Shown: positions 14,917-15,394 of the stretch, in pieces
Layout: each line of letters opens with the position of its first letter
Numbering within the stretch: position 1 is the first letter of the stretch
Assembly: GCA_958405355.1 (NCBI GenBank)
Contig: CATYEA010000021.1
Location: 1-15,394 of the forward strand
Origin: an uncultured Lachnospiraceae bacterium
GTDB lineage: Bacteria > Bacillota > Clostridia > Lachnospirales > Lachnospiraceae
Direction: 5' to 3'
DNA: 15,394 bases
Notes under the pieces: generated by a model
The model's database searches: none
What the model saw: only the letters and a program-made list of their open reading frames with translations
Told to the model about the DNA's origin: nothing
Made by a program: the position numbers and the translations under genes

Positions 14917-15394
14917 TTATGGTCTGCTGAATTTTTCATTATGCCGCTGATTCATATAATTAAAGATTTCATATGCGGAACGGACAATGACATTAATCAA
15001 TAATATAATTAATGACATGGCCGCCGCAGCCGCATAGTCTCCATTTTCATCCATATTTAAAATCGCCAGAGCCATCGGCTGATTTTTGACTGTGTACAAA
15101 AATACAAGGGCCGAAATCGTCACCATCGTATTGACGAAATAATACATGACGATTTCCAGAATCGCGGGCAGCGACATTGGAACGCTCACATGTAAAAACA
15201 CCTGGTAGAAAGGCACTGCCATAGAATCGGCCACATTTTCATATTCTGAATCCAGCTTTTTCAGTGCAGTGGTCGCCGTAATATAAGTAACCGAAAACAT
15301 ATGTATAATATTTGAAATCACCATAATTGCCAGCGTCCGGTACAGGGAATGGAACGGATTCGGAATAACCAGACCGAGCAGCGGTACGGTAAAG
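14917..15394 (-). CDS. ABC transporter permease (AEP/iron/polyamine type), C-terminal part
   Basis: The 5' end lies beyond the window. The frame is open to the last base, giving 159 visible residues; the internal ATG at 15324 is not the true start, because the coding pattern continues upstream with FTVPLLGLVIPNPFHSLYRT. Several membrane helices are visible, and the cytoplasmic loop that docks on the ATPase (EAA-like) lies in NVADSMAVPFYQVFLHVSVP. The end, STIS-like helix LVFLYTVKNQPMALAIL and the KFSRP tail, is in keeping with putative 2-aminoethylphosphonate permeases, often large fused double permeases. An ATPase gene is expected upstream. It serves the binding protein encoded next to it. 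Confidence 0.82.
   Translation of the reverse strand, partial: FTVPLLGLVIPNPFHSLYRTLAIMVISNIIHMFSVTYITATTALKKLDSEYENVADSMAVPFYQVFLHVSVPMSLPAILEIVMYYFVNTMVTISALVFLYTVKNQPMALAILNMDENGDYAAAAAMSLIILLINVIVRSAYEIFNYMNQRHNEKFSRP

Noticed and set aside
1..15394. CRISPR arrays, insertion sequences, tRNA or rRNA genes, attachment sites
   Set aside because: No repeated spaced units, transposase, terminal repeats or RNA gene signatures were noticed on reading both strands.

Overview
The window most likely comes from an anaerobic Firmicute of the Clostridia (Lachnospiraceae-like). The basis is AGGAGG-type ribosome binding sites, AT-rich spacers between moderately GC-rich genes, U-tract hairpin terminators, and eut gene sequences of the Firmicute type. 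This is an inference from gene content and style, not a species call.

Right part, read on the minus strand: an incomplete ABC transporter operon ends here with a permease C-terminus (14917-15394) and a lipoprotein solute-binding protein (13751-14869). Both resemble the putative 2-aminoethylphosphonate (AEP) uptake family. A 164-bp spacer follows, with a good sigma-70-type promoter (13694-13722), an inverted repeat over its -35 box, and a strong intrinsic terminator (13615-13665) lying downstream of that promoter. This is the layout of an attenuated leader.

Centre: thirteen tightly packed minus-strand genes form an ethanolamine-utilisation bacterial microcompartment (BMC) operon of mixed eut/pdu make-up. 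The order of transcription is eutA, eutB, eutC, eutL, eutE, eutM, eutT, pduL, eutN, pduS, pduT, eutS, eutP. EutBC, the adenosylcobalamin-dependent lyase, splits ethanolamine into acetaldehyde and ammonia. EutA reactivates the lyase, and EutT with the PduS reductase (and perhaps the Fe-S shell protein PduT) regenerates its cofactor. EutE makes acetyl-CoA and PduL converts it to acetyl phosphate; EutP may be an acetate kinase. The shell consists of EutM, EutS, EutL, PduT and EutN. No eutG, eutH, eutJ, eutQ, eutK or eutVW is present inside the window. The operon ends at a strong terminator (2358-2400) that lies inside the 3' coding end of the opposing LysR gene.

Left part: a LysR-type regulator (plus strand) and a MATE-family efflux transporter (minus strand) diverge from a 122-bp AT-rich spacer. 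The first 18 codons of a cytidylate-kinase-like protein follow the MATE gene.

The points most worth a second look are the attenuated eutA leader with an operator-like repeat, the AEP-type ABC transporter directly upstream of the eut operon, the insertion of pduS-pduT into a eut operon, and the long C-terminal extension of PduL. That extension contains an encapsulation-peptide-like helix and a small EutQ/EutT-like module. No tRNA, rRNA, CRISPR array or insertion sequence was seen.
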